Part shown: piece after piece, positions 30,691-41,104 of the stretch | Layout of the letters: each line of letters starts with the position of its first letter | Numbering within the stretch: the first letter of the stretch is position 1 | Assembly (NCBI GenBank): GCA_022640915.1 | Contig: JALCCT010000008.1 | Location: forward strand, 51,185-115,184 | Reading direction: 5' to 3' | Source: Bifidobacterium sp. | GTDB lineage: Bacteria > Actinomycetota > Actinomycetes > Actinomycetales > Bifidobacteriaceae | Length of the DNA stretch: 64,000 nucleotides | Position numbers and translations under genes: made by a program | Notes under the pieces: model-generated | Databases searched by the model: none | Seen by the model: the letters and a program-made list of their open reading frames with translations, nothing else | What the model was told of the DNA's origin: nothing

Positions 30691-33330
30691 GTGATCGTGA
30701 CCGAGGAACTCGCAGCAGCTCCGACATCGAGCGTGGCAGCAATTTCGCAGCCGGGCAATGCCCGGCTGACTTTTGAGGAGTGGGGCTATCGCCATGCTTC
30801 CCGGCGTCATTTCGCTGTTCGCGGCTTGGATCTGGACATTGCGCCGGGTCAGCGGGTACTGCTGCTTGGAGCATCGGGCATCGGCAAATCCACGATTCTG
30901 GCGGGTGCGGCTGGGCTGCTTGGCGCCGATGAACTTGAAGAGGTCGAAACCTCGTCCTCGCATACGCACGCTGAGGCATCGGCCCGTGTCGATGCCGATG
31001 GCGGCATGAGCGAGGGGCGCATCTTGGTAGACGGCGTCCCCACCCAGCAGGCGCGGGGGCGCGTCGGTCTGGTGCTGCAGGATCCCGATGCACAGACGAT
31101 CTTCGAGCGGCTTGGCGACAATGTCGCCTTCGGCCCGGAGAACATGAATGTCGAGCGCGGCCAGATCTGGCAGCGTGTCGAACGCAGTCTTGCGGCCGTC
31201 GGACTCGCAGGCTTGCAGCTGCACCGATCCACGATGCATTTGAGCGGTGGTCAGATGCAACGGCTTGCGCTGGCCGGCGCCTTGGCGATGCGGCCGGGGA
31301 TTCTGCTGCTCGACGAGCCCACTGCCAATCTCGACCCGGACGGCGTGCAGCAGATCGTAGGCGCGGTCGGTGATGTGCTTGAGGCGCAGCATTGCACAAT
31401 GGTGCTCGTCGAGCATCGCGCCGGGCCATGGATCGACTTGATCGACCGTGTGATTGTGCTCGGGCTGGAAGGCGAGGCGCAGAGGAGCAATCACGCGGCG
31501 TTTCGCCGGACGGCGATCGTGGCCGATGGCACGCCAGATGAAGTGTTCCGTGATGATTCGATTGATTTCGCCGGGCTTGGCATCTGGGTGCCGCAGAGGT
31601 ATCGGCACGCGAAGGATGAGATTTCACGGATCCATAGCGCTGGCGAGCCTGAGTATCCGCCTGAGACAGGGATTGGAGAGCCGCTCCTGCTCACGAAGGA
31701 TCTTGCGATTGGGCGCGGTGGCAGGGCTATCGCCAGCGATATCAATCTGGCCTTTCATTCCGGTCAGATTACGGCCCTTGTCGGCGCGAACGGCGCGGGT
31801 AAATCCACATTGGCTCTGACATTGGCGGGTTTGCTTGATCCTGTTGGCGGACGTGTGCTCGCTTCGCCAGTGTTGCAGGGCGATGCCGATGACGAATCGC
31901 CCAGCGATTGGCGCTCTAGCGAGCTCGCTTCCCGGATCTCCTATGTGTTCCAGAACCCTGAGCATCAGTTTGCGCGGGGGAGTGTGCTCGAGGAAGTCAT
32001 GCTCGGTCCGCTGCGCACCGGTGTGGACGAAACTGCAGCAAAAACGATCGGGATCGGTTTGCTGGAACGTTTCGGGCTGCGCCAATACGCCGCAGTGAAT
32101 CCTTACACGCTCTCCGGTGGCGAGAAACGCCGCCTTACGGTTGCGGCATCGCTTGCGGCAGCCCCGCGTGTGCTAATCCTCGACGAACCGACCTTCGGAC
32201 AGGATAGGCGCACATGGATGCAGATTGTCACACTGATCCACGGCTTGCGAGGCGACGGTGTAAGCATCATCGTGGTGACGCATGACCGCGAGCTGGTGAC
32301 GGCCCTCGGCGCGCGTGTCGTGGAATTGACGCCGCAAGACTCCGCAGGTGAGTGGAATGCTGAGGCAGGGGTGGCCTGCGATACGCAATCATCCGGTGCA
32401 ATGAAGACTGATGCACAGGTGCCTGATATGGATATGACCGGCGTATGCGGGTTGGCGTCGGCCGACTCGCCGCAGGTTGACGCGTTGAACGCGCCCTCCG
32501 CGAATGCCGCTGTCGTCCGTATCGCGGTCAGCCCGGTGAACACGCGCGACGAGGCGCCGCGCCCCTCCAGCCGTTCCAGGCTCCTAGCCTCGCTGAATCC
32601 CTCATGCCGTTTGCTCGGCGGTTTTCTGGCTTCGCTGCCGATGATGCTTTCGCTTGACTGGGTATCGGCCACGACTGCGCTGTGTCTCGAACTGGTCGCG
32701 TTGATGGCCATCGGCTTCACGCCGTGGAGAATCATGCGCTCGACGTGGCCGATCTTCATAGGTGCGCCGGGATCCGCCTTGGCGGTGCTGCTATACGGCA
32801 AAAGCGGCGGCACGGTGTGGTGGCAATGGGGCATGATCAACATTACGGACCGCTCAGCCGATCTGGCGCTTGCCACGGGCATCCGTATCCTTGCTGTAGG
32901 TATTCCGGCGATTATCACGGTGCTAGGCATCGATGCGACGGACTTGGCTGATTCGTTCAGTGAGAATCTGCGCTTGCCCGACCGCTTTGTCTATGGAGGA
33001 TTGGCCGGCATGCGACTTTTTTCGGTGCTGCGGGATGATTGGGAGGCGCTTAGCGCCTCACGTCGTTCACGGGGATTAGGCGATGACAACAAGTTCAAGG
33101 CCTTTTTCCCGCAGGCATTCGCGCTGCTGGTGCTTTCGATTCGTCGCTCCACAATGCTCGCCACTGCTATGCAGGCTCGCGGTTTCGGCGGCACCGGGCC
33201 ACGCAGCCATGCCCGCATCGCCGTGGTGCACATGCGCGACTATGTGTTCCTTGCCGCATGCCTAGCGGTTCCGATCATCGCATTAATAACCGCCGGCCTC
33301 ACCGGCTCGTTCGCATTTTTCGGTGGCTGA
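30691..33330 (+). CDS. Fused ECF transporter: two ATPase domains (YkoD-like) plus T component (YkoC-like)
   Basis: Two Walker A motifs (LLLGASGIGKSTILAG; ALVGANGAGKSTLALTLAG), two LSGG signatures (HLSGGQMQRLALAGAL; TLSGGEKRRLTVAASL), C-terminal TM region with RLPDRFVYGGLAGMRLFSVLRDDWEALSASRRSRG (EcfT-like). Confidence 0.9.
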   Translation: MIVTEELAAAPTSSVAAISQPGNARLTFEEWGYRHASRRHFAVRGLDLDIAPGQRVLLLGASGIGKSTILAGAAGLLGADELEEVETSSSHTHAEASARVDADGGMSEGRILVDGVPTQQARGRVGLVLQDPDAQTIFERLGDNVAFGPENMNVERGQIWQRVERSLAAVGLAGLQLHRSTMHLSGGQMQRLALAGALAMRPGILLLDEPTANLDPDGVQQIVGAVGDVLEAQHCTMVLVEHRAGPWIDLIDRVIVLGLEGEAQRSNHAAFRRTAIVADGTPDEVFRDDSIDFAGLGIWVPQRYRHAKDEISRIHSAGEPEYPPETGIGEPLLLTKDLAIGRGGRAIASDINLAFHSGQITALVGANGAGKSTLALTLAGLLDPVGGRVLASPVLQGDADDESPSDWRSSELASRISYVFQNPEHQFARGSVLEEVMLGPLRTGVDETAAKTIGIGLLERFGLRQYAAVNPYTLSGGEKRRLTVAASLAAAPRVLILDEPTFGQDRRTWMQIVTLIHGLRGDGVSIIVVTHDRELVTALGARVVELTPQDSAGEWNAEAGVACDTQSSGAMKTDAQVPDMDMTGVCGLASADSPQVDALNAPSANAAVVRIAVSPVNTRDEAPRPSSRSRLLASLNPSCRLLGGFLASLPMMLSLDWVSATTALCLELVALMAIGFTPWRIMRSTWPIFIGAPGSALAVLLYGKSGGTVWWQWGMINITDRSADLALATGIRILAVGIPAIITVLGIDATDLADSFSENLRLPDRFVYGGLAGMRLFSVLRDDWEALSASRRSRGLGDDNKFKAFFPQAFALLVLSIRRSTMLATAMQARGFGGTGPRSHARIAVVHMRDYVFLAACLAVPIIALITAGLTGSFAFFGG

Positions 33331-33478
33331 GAACAGCACTGTGCGCCGTTCTCAGGCGAAGCGAGGCCCCGCTAGAGGCCGCAGTGGACGGTTGAGAATC
33401 GGGGGCGAGGCGTTCAATCAAGTGTGGGAATGTTTTCTTTGCAGGCGCGGCGGGCTGTTGAGGCTACCTGGATTTTGG

Positions 33479-34345
33479 TTATCGCGCCGGCGCTGCGAAA
33501 GAGCGTTGACTGGTGCTGCCTCGATCGGCGTTGCGTCGCCGATCGGCATGCGGTGACGGTCTGCGACGCAACGGCGCCAGCGCGAACACTTCATCGCAAT
33601 CCCGCGCCACCTCAGGGCTGTGGCTGACGATAATAACGCAGCGGCCTTCTTCATGGGCCAACGAGCGAAAAATATCCATGATGTCCGCCTGTGTAGCCAT
33701 ATCGAGATTGCCAGTGGGCTCGTCCGCGACCAGGATCTGCGGATCGTAGCTGAACGCCCGTGCGATGGCGACGCGCTGTTGCTCGCCGCCGGATAGATGC
33801 AGCACCCGCTCATTCGCATACTCCTCGGGAAGATGAACCTGATTGAGCAACCCGAGCGCGCGCTCGCGTTTGGGCGTATCGAAGCGCTTTCCTGAGGCGT
33901 CGATCGATAGCATGATGTTCTCGGCAGCGCTCAGTGCGGGTAGCAGATTGAAACTCTGGAAAACACCCCCTATATCGTGGCTGCGGTATCGGTAGCGGTT
34001 GAGTTGCGCCAGATTCTTGGCCTTATACAGCACTTCGCCCTGCGTCGGGTTGGCCAGGCCGGAGATAAGCGAGAGCATGGTGGTCTTGCCGGCGCCCGAA
34101 GGCCCGGTGATCGCATAGATCTTTCCTGTGGCGAAGCGATGGCTGATGTGCTCGAGCACGCGTTTGCCTCCCTTGGAGTAGGCGTAGCTCACATCTTTCA
34201 GTTCGAGGACCGGATCGTTTGATGCGTCATCGGGCTGTTTCGGATCGTCGTATTCATGAGTTTTGGCGGTGCCTGCAGCTTCGGCAGGCTCGCTGGTCTC
34301 GATGCTGGTGACACTGTCGTTGATGTCATTGTCTTTCGTGGTCAT
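33479..34345 (-). CDS. ABC transporter ATP-binding protein (LolD/MacB-type)
   Basis: YAITGPSGAGKTTMLSLISGLANPTQGEV; LSGGEQQRVAIARAFSYDPQILVADEPTGNLDMATQADIM. Confidence 0.92.
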   Translation of the reverse strand: MTTKDNDINDSVTSIETSEPAEAAGTAKTHEYDDPKQPDDASNDPVLELKDVSYAYSKGGKRVLEHISHRFATGKIYAITGPSGAGKTTMLSLISGLANPTQGEVLYKAKNLAQLNRYRYRSHDIGGVFQSFNLLPALSAAENIMLSIDASGKRFDTPKRERALGLLNQVHLPEEYANERVLHLSGGEQQRVAIARAFSYDPQILVADEPTGNLDMATQADIMDIFRSLAHEEGRCVIIVSHSPEVARDCDEVFALAPLRRRPSPHADRRRNADRGSTSQRSFAAPAR

Positions 34346-34466
34346 GATGCTCCTTGATTGCAGAGGGAAAATTGCGCAGCGGGGAATTGCGCAGCGGGTT
34401 TGGTGGATAAGAAAACTGATAGGGGACGCACAATGGAAATGAAGGCGAGGTGCGCTGGCGTCGCGC

Positions 34467-36122
34467 TTACGACCGGTCCGCTAGTATCTGCAGCGGCTCG
34501 TAGCGCATGATGACCACAACTGCGGCCAGCGACGAGACCAAGGTAAGCGCCAGGCCAATCAGCACGAGTTCGCCGACGACCGACAAATTGACGGTGGAGT
34601 TGATCGTGGAGATATAGCTGGTGGCCCTGCTGAAGGACGATCCGCGGCCAAATTCTAATCCAGCCGGTCCCGGTGCAGTGTCGTCTCCTGCGGCTGCACC
34701 GGGACCCGAATTCCCCTGCGAGTCCGCCGTGCTTCCGGACTGCGAGCCGGGCTGACCTTCGCTGCCCTGCATACTGCGGCCGAACTGCATCATCTGACTG
34801 CTCTGCTGGCTTTGCTGCGATGCCACCTGACTGGCGAGCAGATGATTGGAGACCGGCACGGATGCCGCTGAACCTGCAACAGCGCCGATCATTAAACCGA
34901 CCATAGTCACAATGAGCAGCTCGAATACGAATTGCGCAGCGACCTTCGCCTTGCGCACGCCGATGGCAGTGAGCACACCCACCTCGTATTTGCGCTCGCG
35001 GATATTGAACACATTGAGCGCGATCAGCACTGCGCCGCCGACGCCGAGCACGACCAGCAGCAAGGTCAATGCGAATTTCGCGAGATTGTCAAGCGGCACC
35101 AGGCTGGCCTCGTAATTTTCCACGTCTGCTGACGACACCGTGTAATCGGACGACAGCCCTGCCTGCTTCACGTCCTTCGAAAACGTGTCGTAGCCTGCTT
35201 TATTCGCCACGACATAGGTGAAGCTCAACTGTGTATCGCTGTCGTTGTCCAAGCCCAGCGATGCAAGCGTTGCACTGGACGTGTAGATCGCGTTATCGGG
35301 ATCGGAAGCGTTGTCTCTGCCTCCGAATGCATTGCTTTCAGAGCTCGTATTCGTATAAATGCCGACGACTTTCAGCGTGTAGGTTGTCGCGGAGTCCGAT
35401 GCGTTCGCCACGCTTACAGTGCTGCCGACCTTGAGATCGTTGAAGTTCGCCAGCGCCTTCGAGATGATGATCTGCCCGTTGGATGCCTTACCGTAGTCGA
35501 ACACCTTGCCAGAGCTCATCGTGAACTTGCCGTTCTGTGTATTCGCCACAGCGGCATCGGAGGAGAATCCGATGAGATTGAAATCACCCGACTGCATGTT
35601 TTCGCCCATTGGTCCGCCCGAGCCGAATCCTTGCGAGTTCTGCGCGCCTTGTGCCTCGCTCTGGCCTGAGCTGTTGGATTGCGACGAGGAATCTGAATTG
35701 TCGGAATCTGACGTGGCGGATTCCGGTTGGAAGCCTTTGGTGGCTGACAGGGCGGCAGTCTGCGAATAATATGTCGATTGTACCGCCGAAGAGGCTTTCG
35801 CATACTTGTGATAGTCGGCCAGGCTCAGTTCCCTGCCTGCCAGGCTTTTGCGCAGCGCCTGGAAGTCAGGCCTCGATCTGGTGCTGCCGCTGGCGCCGTT
35901 GTTTTGCTGCTGGGCGGCTGCCAGCAGCGCGGTGCGATTGAGTGAGATCTGCGCAGTCACCGTCGTATTCGCAAGCTCTGCCGAGCGTGCGTTCTGAGCG
36001 GATTGTCTGATCGAGAGCCCGATGGTGGCTGCGGCGGCGATCAAGGCGACGATGAGCAGCACGAGCAGATTGCGCCCTTTGTTTCTGATCACGTTTTTCC
36101 ACGCGTTGGCGATAACGAACAT
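34467..36122 (-). CDS. ABC transporter permease (MacB/FtsX-like) with Ser/Gln/Gly-rich extracytoplasmic stretches
   Basis: MFVIANAWKNVIRNKGRNLLVLLIVALIAAAATIGLSIRQSA; C-terminal FtsX-like helices (FALTLLLVVLGVGGAVLIALNVFNIRERKYEVGVLTAIG). ORF opens at 36242. Confidence 0.88.
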   Translation of the reverse strand: MFVIANAWKNVIRNKGRNLLVLLIVALIAAAATIGLSIRQSAQNARSAELANTTVTAQISLNRTALLAAAQQQNNGASGSTRSRPDFQALRKSLAGRELSLADYHKYAKASSAVQSTYYSQTAALSATKGFQPESATSDSDNSDSSSQSNSSGQSEAQGAQNSQGFGSGGPMGENMQSGDFNLIGFSSDAAVANTQNGKFTMSSGKVFDYGKASNGQIIISKALANFNDLKVGSTVSVANASDSATTYTLKVVGIYTNTSSESNAFGGRDNASDPDNAIYTSSATLASLGLDNDSDTQLSFTYVVANKAGYDTFSKDVKQAGLSSDYTVSSADVENYEASLVPLDNLAKFALTLLLVVLGVGGAVLIALNVFNIRERKYEVGVLTAIGVRKAKVAAQFVFELLIVTMVGLMIGAVAGSAASVPVSNHLLASQVASQQSQQSSQMMQFGRSMQGSEGQPGSQSGSTADSQGNSGPGAAAGDDTAPGPAGLEFGRGSSFSRATSYISTINSTVNLSVVGELVLIGLALTLVSSLAAVVVIMRYEPLQILADRS

Positions 36123-36326
36123 ATGCACCCTTTGGTCGTTCGAATAATGTGAGCTGCGTCGGTTGCTGTAGCATGCATCACTCATACAAGAACGGCTTAT
36201 TGGCAACACGCTCGGCTTTGTCTGAAATGTCTCGGCACTCATTCTGTGAAGATACTGTGAGCCCGGATGCGGTGTCGATCGTGGCGAAGAAGCGGCCTGT
36301 AGCGCTTGCCGCGTAAGCTGAATTCC

Positions 36327-37250
36327 ATGCCTATGAATCCCGAACTGCTCGGCAATCCCAAGGCCGAGCGCATCCGCCGTGTCGCGGATTTGGCCAATGC
36401 CAAGGCCCGCAGGCGAACCGGGCGCTTTCTTGTGGAAGGTCCGCAGTCCGTGCGCGAGGCGGTGGCCTGCTGTTCCGAAGCGGTGCTTGATCTATATGTA
36501 CAGGCCGATGGCATTGCCGGAGGTGAGCTCGGCGCTGGTGCCGAAACCGATCTGGCACACGAGGCGCAGGGTGAAGGCAATACAAACCCGACGCTCACGC
36601 GTGCGCGAATAGTCCAGGCGGCGTTGCGTGCAGGGATCTATGTGCACCGCGCAGTGCCAGAAGTGATGCGGCGCATTAGCGAGAACGCGCAAGGCATTGC
36701 GGCCGTGGCCGAACTCGCTGCACTGCAGCCTGATCCCGATGCAATCAAATGGTCCTCCGCGCCCACCATCGCGGCGTTCTGGCAGGTGCGTGACCCCGGC
36801 AATGCCGGAGCCATAATTCGTGCTGCCGATGCCGCCGGATGTGCTGCCGTCGTGTTCGTGGACGAATGCGTGGATGCGTCCAACCCCAAGGTCGTGCGTT
36901 CCACCGCAGGGTCGCTGTTTCATGTGCCGTTACTGACCATGGGCACTGAGGAGTTCTTCACATGGTGCGCCTGCCACGGCTGCCCGGTGATTGCGGCTGA
37001 TGTCTACGGCGTCGCCGGGCATGCGCCACAAAGCCTGCCGGATGTACTGCGCGAAAAACCCTTGAATTCCTCGCCCAAGGCCGTGCTCTTCGGCAACGAG
37101 GCGCGCGGGCTGCCTGAAAGCATCGTACTACGCGCCCAGCAGATCGTTTCGATACCGATCTATGGCAGGGCTGAATCGCTCAACTTGGCGACCAGTGCTG
37201 CGGTGATGCTCTTCAGCATGGCTATGTCGAGTCATATGGGGAGAATGTGA
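36327..37250 (+). CDS. TrmH/SpoU family RNA methyltransferase
   Basis: VRDPGNAGAIIRAADAAGCAAVVF; LFGNEARGLPESI; VSIPIYGRAESLNLATSAAVMLF. Confidence 0.92.
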   Translation: MPMNPELLGNPKAERIRRVADLANAKARRRTGRFLVEGPQSVREAVACCSEAVLDLYVQADGIAGGELGAGAETDLAHEAQGEGNTNPTLTRARIVQAALRAGIYVHRAVPEVMRRISENAQGIAAVAELAALQPDPDAIKWSSAPTIAAFWQVRDPGNAGAIIRAADAAGCAAVVFVDECVDASNPKVVRSTAGSLFHVPLLTMGTEEFFTWCACHGCPVIAADVYGVAGHAPQSLPDVLREKPLNSSPKAVLFGNEARGLPESIVLRAQQIVSIPIYGRAESLNLATSAAVMLFSMAMSSHMGRM

Positions 37251-37336
37251 AGTCGGAAAAACGCTGATCGACATGTGCTTGAGGGCTGTGGCTCGGGCGT
37301 TTGGGCAAGTAGTTTCGAGCAAAAGAAAGGGCACTC

Positions 37337-38404
37337 GTGGCACAGGGTAAGGCATTCGACGCTCAAGCGGTAGGCGATGCGGCCGCCGACGGCATTGCGA
37401 GGATCGGCAAAGCCTCCACACTGGAGGAACTCCGGGCGATCAGAACGCAGTTTGTCGGTTCGGGCTCGGTGATAACCCAAGCCAGCAAGGCTATCGGCTC
37501 GCTGTCTGCGGATCAGAAAAAGGATGCCGGCAAGCTCATGGGCAAGATACGCGCCGATTTCGGCCGTGTGTTCGCCGCGAAAGAGGGCGAGATTCGCGCA
37601 CAGGAGGAGGCTAAGGCACTGGCGTCGCAGCGGGTTGATATGACCCTGCCGGTGAGCCGCAAACCGCTGGGTGCCCGCCATCCGATCTCCAAGGTCATGG
37701 AGGATTTCGAGGACCTGTTCATTTCGATGGGCTGGCAAGTGTCGCAGGGCCCCGAGGTGGAAACCGAATGGTATGACTTTGACGCGTTGAACTTCGGTCC
37801 CGACCATCCCGCCCGCCAGATGCAGGACACCTTTTACGTCAAAGGTAACCAAGCCAAGGACGCCGCCGGATTCGTCGGCTCCAACATGGTGCTACGCACG
37901 CAGACTTCGTCCGACCAGGTTCGTGCGTTGCTCTCGCGCGGCGTGCCACTATACATTGTTTCGCCCGGCCGCGTGTTCCGCACTGATGAGCTCGATGCGA
38001 CGCACACCCCGGTATTCCACCAATGCGAGGCACTGGCGGTTGACAAGCATCTGACCATGGCTGATCTCAAGGGCGTGCTCGACAAGGTCGCCGTCGCCAT
38101 GTTCGGCCCGGAGGCCAAAAGCCGACTGCGGCCCAGCTATTTCCCCTTCACCGAGCCCAGCGCCGAACTCGATCTGTGGTTCCCCGACAAAAAGGGCGGC
38201 GCCGGCTGGATCGAGTGGGGCGGCTGCGGCATGGTGAATCCGAACGTGTTGCGTTCCGCAGGCATCGACCCGGATGTATACACCGGCTTCGCCTTCGGCG
38301 TGGGCATCGAGCGTACGCTCCTGCTGCGTCATGACATTAACGATATGCACGACTTGGTCGAAGGCGACGTGCGATTCAGTGAACAGTTTGTGATGGGGGA
38401 GTGA
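37337..38404 (+). CDS. pheS: Phenylalanyl-tRNA synthetase alpha subunit
   Basis: HPISKVMEDFEDLFISMGW; LRTQTSSDQVRAL; GRVFRTDELDATHTPVFHQCEAL; GFAFGVGIERTLLLRHDINDMHDL. Confidence 0.97.
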   Translation: MAQGKAFDAQAVGDAAADGIARIGKASTLEELRAIRTQFVGSGSVITQASKAIGSLSADQKKDAGKLMGKIRADFGRVFAAKEGEIRAQEEAKALASQRVDMTLPVSRKPLGARHPISKVMEDFEDLFISMGWQVSQGPEVETEWYDFDALNFGPDHPARQMQDTFYVKGNQAKDAAGFVGSNMVLRTQTSSDQVRALLSRGVPLYIVSPGRVFRTDELDATHTPVFHQCEALAVDKHLTMADLKGVLDKVAVAMFGPEAKSRLRPSYFPFTEPSAELDLWFPDKKGGAGWIEWGGCGMVNPNVLRSAGIDPDVYTGFAFGVGIERTLLLRHDINDMHDLVEGDVRFSEQFVMGE

Positions 38405-38410
38405 ACCACC

Positions 38411-41023
38411 ATGCCAATGGTAGATATCGACTGGCTCAAGGATCATGTCGAGGTTCCTGATGGCCTAACCTATGAACAGCTCGCCAAAGACCTTGTGCGC
38501 GTCGGACTTGAGGAAGAAGAAATCCACGCTTCGCAGGTTACTGGCCCGATTGTCGTGGGCTATGTGCTCGACGCGACTCCAGAGCCGCAAAGCAATGGCA
38601 AGACCATTAACTGGTGTCATGTAGATGTCGGTGAGCAATATAACGTGACCAATGACGAAGGCAAAAAGGTGCCGCGCGGCATTGTGTGCGGCGCGCCGAA
38701 TATGGCCGCTGGCGAGAAAGTCGTTGTCACGCTGCCAGGTGCCGTGCTGCCAGGAGACTTCCGCATCGAGCCGCGCAAGACCTATGGTCATGTTTCTGAG
38801 GGCATGTGTGCCTCGGAGCGTGAGTTAGGCCTGGGCGACGATCACGACGGCATCATTCTGCTACGTCATTACGGCTTCAACGCTAAGGAATACGAGGGGT
38901 TGCAGCCTGGCGACGACGCGATGCACCTGCTGCACCTCGATCAGCCGCTGCTGGAGATCAACATCACGCCAGACCGTGGCTACGCGTTCTCATATCGCGG
39001 TATCGCACGCGAGTACCATCATTCTACCGGTGCGCGCTATGTCGACCCGGTCAAAAAGCTCAATGCGGCCGCGCCGGCGACTGCTGGGATCGGTCCGGAA
39101 AATACCGCCACTGATATCGAGGTGAGCCTCGAAGACGACAACCCGATTCATGGCGTTCCCGGCTGCGATCGCTACTACGCCCGGGCTGTCACTGGGTTCG
39201 ATCCACAGGCGCATGCGCCCAACACAATGCGGCGGCGGCTGATCCGCGCGGGTATGCGGCCGATCTCACTTGCTGTGGATATCACCAACTACGTCATGCT
39301 CGACCTCGGTCAGCCGATGCATGCTTATGATCTGGATAAACTCGAGGCGCCAATCGTTGTGCGTCGTGCCCGTCAGGGCGAACATCTGATCACTTTGGAC
39401 GGCAACGACCACAAGCTCGACCCGGAAGATCTGCTCATCACCGATTCGCCTGACGGCCAGCGCGGTTCGCGCATCCTTGGCTTAGCGGGCGTGATGGGAG
39501 GCTTGTATGGCGAGGTATCGGCGGATACGACGAACGTGCTGCTGGAATCTGCGCATTTCGACCCGATCTCCATCGCCCGCAGTGCGCGACGCCACAAAAT
39601 CCCTTCCGAGGCTTCGCGGCGTTTTGAGCGTGGCGTGGACTGCAAGCTGCAGCCTGCCGCCGCGCAAATGGCCGCCGAGCTGCTAGAGCGCTTCGGCAAC
39701 GGCGAGGCCTCGCAGCACCCCACCAATGTCGATCGTACCGGGCGAAGCAAGGCCATCGCATTCAAGGCCAGTGAAGTCATGCGCGTGGCCGGACTAGATA
39801 CGGCGACGAACGCGATCAGCGACATCCTGACCGATATCGGCTGCACCGTAGCCGGTGGTGGCAATGGTGTCTTCTCGGTCACCCCGCCGACTTGGCGGCC
39901 TGACCTTACTGAACCATGCGATTTGGTTGAGGAAGTGGCACGTTTGGTAGGCTACGACGAGATTCCTGTCGTCGTGCCGCCCGCGCCGGTCGAAGGCGCT
40001 GTCGGGCTGTCGCTCGACCAGCGCCGCAAGCGCCGTGTCGCCGATGAACTGGCTGAATATGGTCTTGTAGAAACATTGAGCTATCCGTTCGTGGGCGACG
40101 AGGACTTCAAAAACTTTGCTTATGAGCGCGATGAAATTGCGAAAGTCAGCGTGGCAATCGCCAATCCGCTTGCCGGCGACCGGCCCTATCTCCGTCGCAC
40201 CCTGCTGCCTACCTTGGCGCAGACAGTGCAGCGCAACCGCCGTCGTGGCATTGACGATGTGTCGCTCTACGAGATCGGCCACGTCTATCTTTGGAATCCC
40301 GACGCTCCGGCCATACCGGCCTTGCCTGGGGGTAAACGCCCCAGCGACGACGAGCTCGCCGCGCTGGACGCCGGGCTGCCCGAGCAGCCGCTTCACGCGG
40401 CCGGATTGCTCACTGGCATGGCCGAAGCGGCTAATTGGATGGGTTCTGGCCGTGCGGTGGACTGGAGCGACGCCGTCGAAGCGGTGCGTCGTATCGCAAA
40501 TCGCCTTGGTGCGAACATTAGCTTCGAACAATTCTCCATGCAGGACGCGCCTCTCCAATGGCATCCGGGACGCGTGGCAAATGTGTGTTCCGCTGGCGTG
40601 AACATTGGCATTGTGGGCGAGCTGCATCCGCATGTCATCGATAACCTTGCGCTGCCTGAGCACAGTGCCGCTTTCGAGCTGGATTTGGATGCGTTGTTCG
40701 CCACGTTGGATTCAAAGCCGGTGCAGGCTAGGCCGATTTCGACGTTCCCGCCCGTCAAACAGGATCTGGCTTTTACTGTTCCGGTAACGCTGGGTGCTGC
40801 CCAATTGCAGGACGCCATCGTCACCGCCGCTGGGAACGACCTTGAATCCATCATGCTGTTCGATCTGTTTACCGGCGATCAGTTGGGCGACGGCAAGAAG
40901 TCGCTGGCGTTCTCCGTGACGTTCCGCTCGCCGGAGAAGACCCTGAATTCGGCTGACAGCGAGGCATTGCGCAAGGCTATCATCGAAGGCACTAGCCCAC
41001 TGGGGGCGCAGCTGCGCGCCTAA
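38411..41023 (+). CDS. pheT: Phenylalanyl-tRNA synthetase beta subunit
   Basis: MPMVDIDWLKDHVEVPDGLTYEQLAKDLVRVGLEEEEIH; ITPDRGYAFSYRGIAREY; DITNYVMLDLGQPMHAYDLDKL. Confidence 0.97.
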   Translation: MPMVDIDWLKDHVEVPDGLTYEQLAKDLVRVGLEEEEIHASQVTGPIVVGYVLDATPEPQSNGKTINWCHVDVGEQYNVTNDEGKKVPRGIVCGAPNMAAGEKVVVTLPGAVLPGDFRIEPRKTYGHVSEGMCASERELGLGDDHDGIILLRHYGFNAKEYEGLQPGDDAMHLLHLDQPLLEINITPDRGYAFSYRGIAREYHHSTGARYVDPVKKLNAAAPATAGIGPENTATDIEVSLEDDNPIHGVPGCDRYYARAVTGFDPQAHAPNTMRRRLIRAGMRPISLAVDITNYVMLDLGQPMHAYDLDKLEAPIVVRRARQGEHLITLDGNDHKLDPEDLLITDSPDGQRGSRILGLAGVMGGLYGEVSADTTNVLLESAHFDPISIARSARRHKIPSEASRRFERGVDCKLQPAAAQMAAELLERFGNGEASQHPTNVDRTGRSKAIAFKASEVMRVAGLDTATNAISDILTDIGCTVAGGGNGVFSVTPPTWRPDLTEPCDLVEEVARLVGYDEIPVVVPPAPVEGAVGLSLDQRRKRRVADELAEYGLVETLSYPFVGDEDFKNFAYERDEIAKVSVAIANPLAGDRPYLRRTLLPTLAQTVQRNRRRGIDDVSLYEIGHVYLWNPDAPAIPALPGGKRPSDDELAALDAGLPEQPLHAAGLLTGMAEAANWMGSGRAVDWSDAVEAVRRIANRLGANISFEQFSMQDAPLQWHPGRVANVCSAGVNIGIVGELHPHVIDNLALPEHSAAFELDLDALFATLDSKPVQARPISTFPPVKQDLAFTVPVTLGAAQLQDAIVTAAGNDLESIMLFDLFTGDQLGDGKKSLAFSVTFRSPEKTLNSADSEALRKAIIEGTSPLGAQLRA

Positions 41024-41104
41024 AATCGCATGACCGAGGTAATGACCGGAACAGCCGGTCAGGGAAGCGATCGGGCAGGGAATTTCAGCCATTAAGGGAG
41101 CGCT

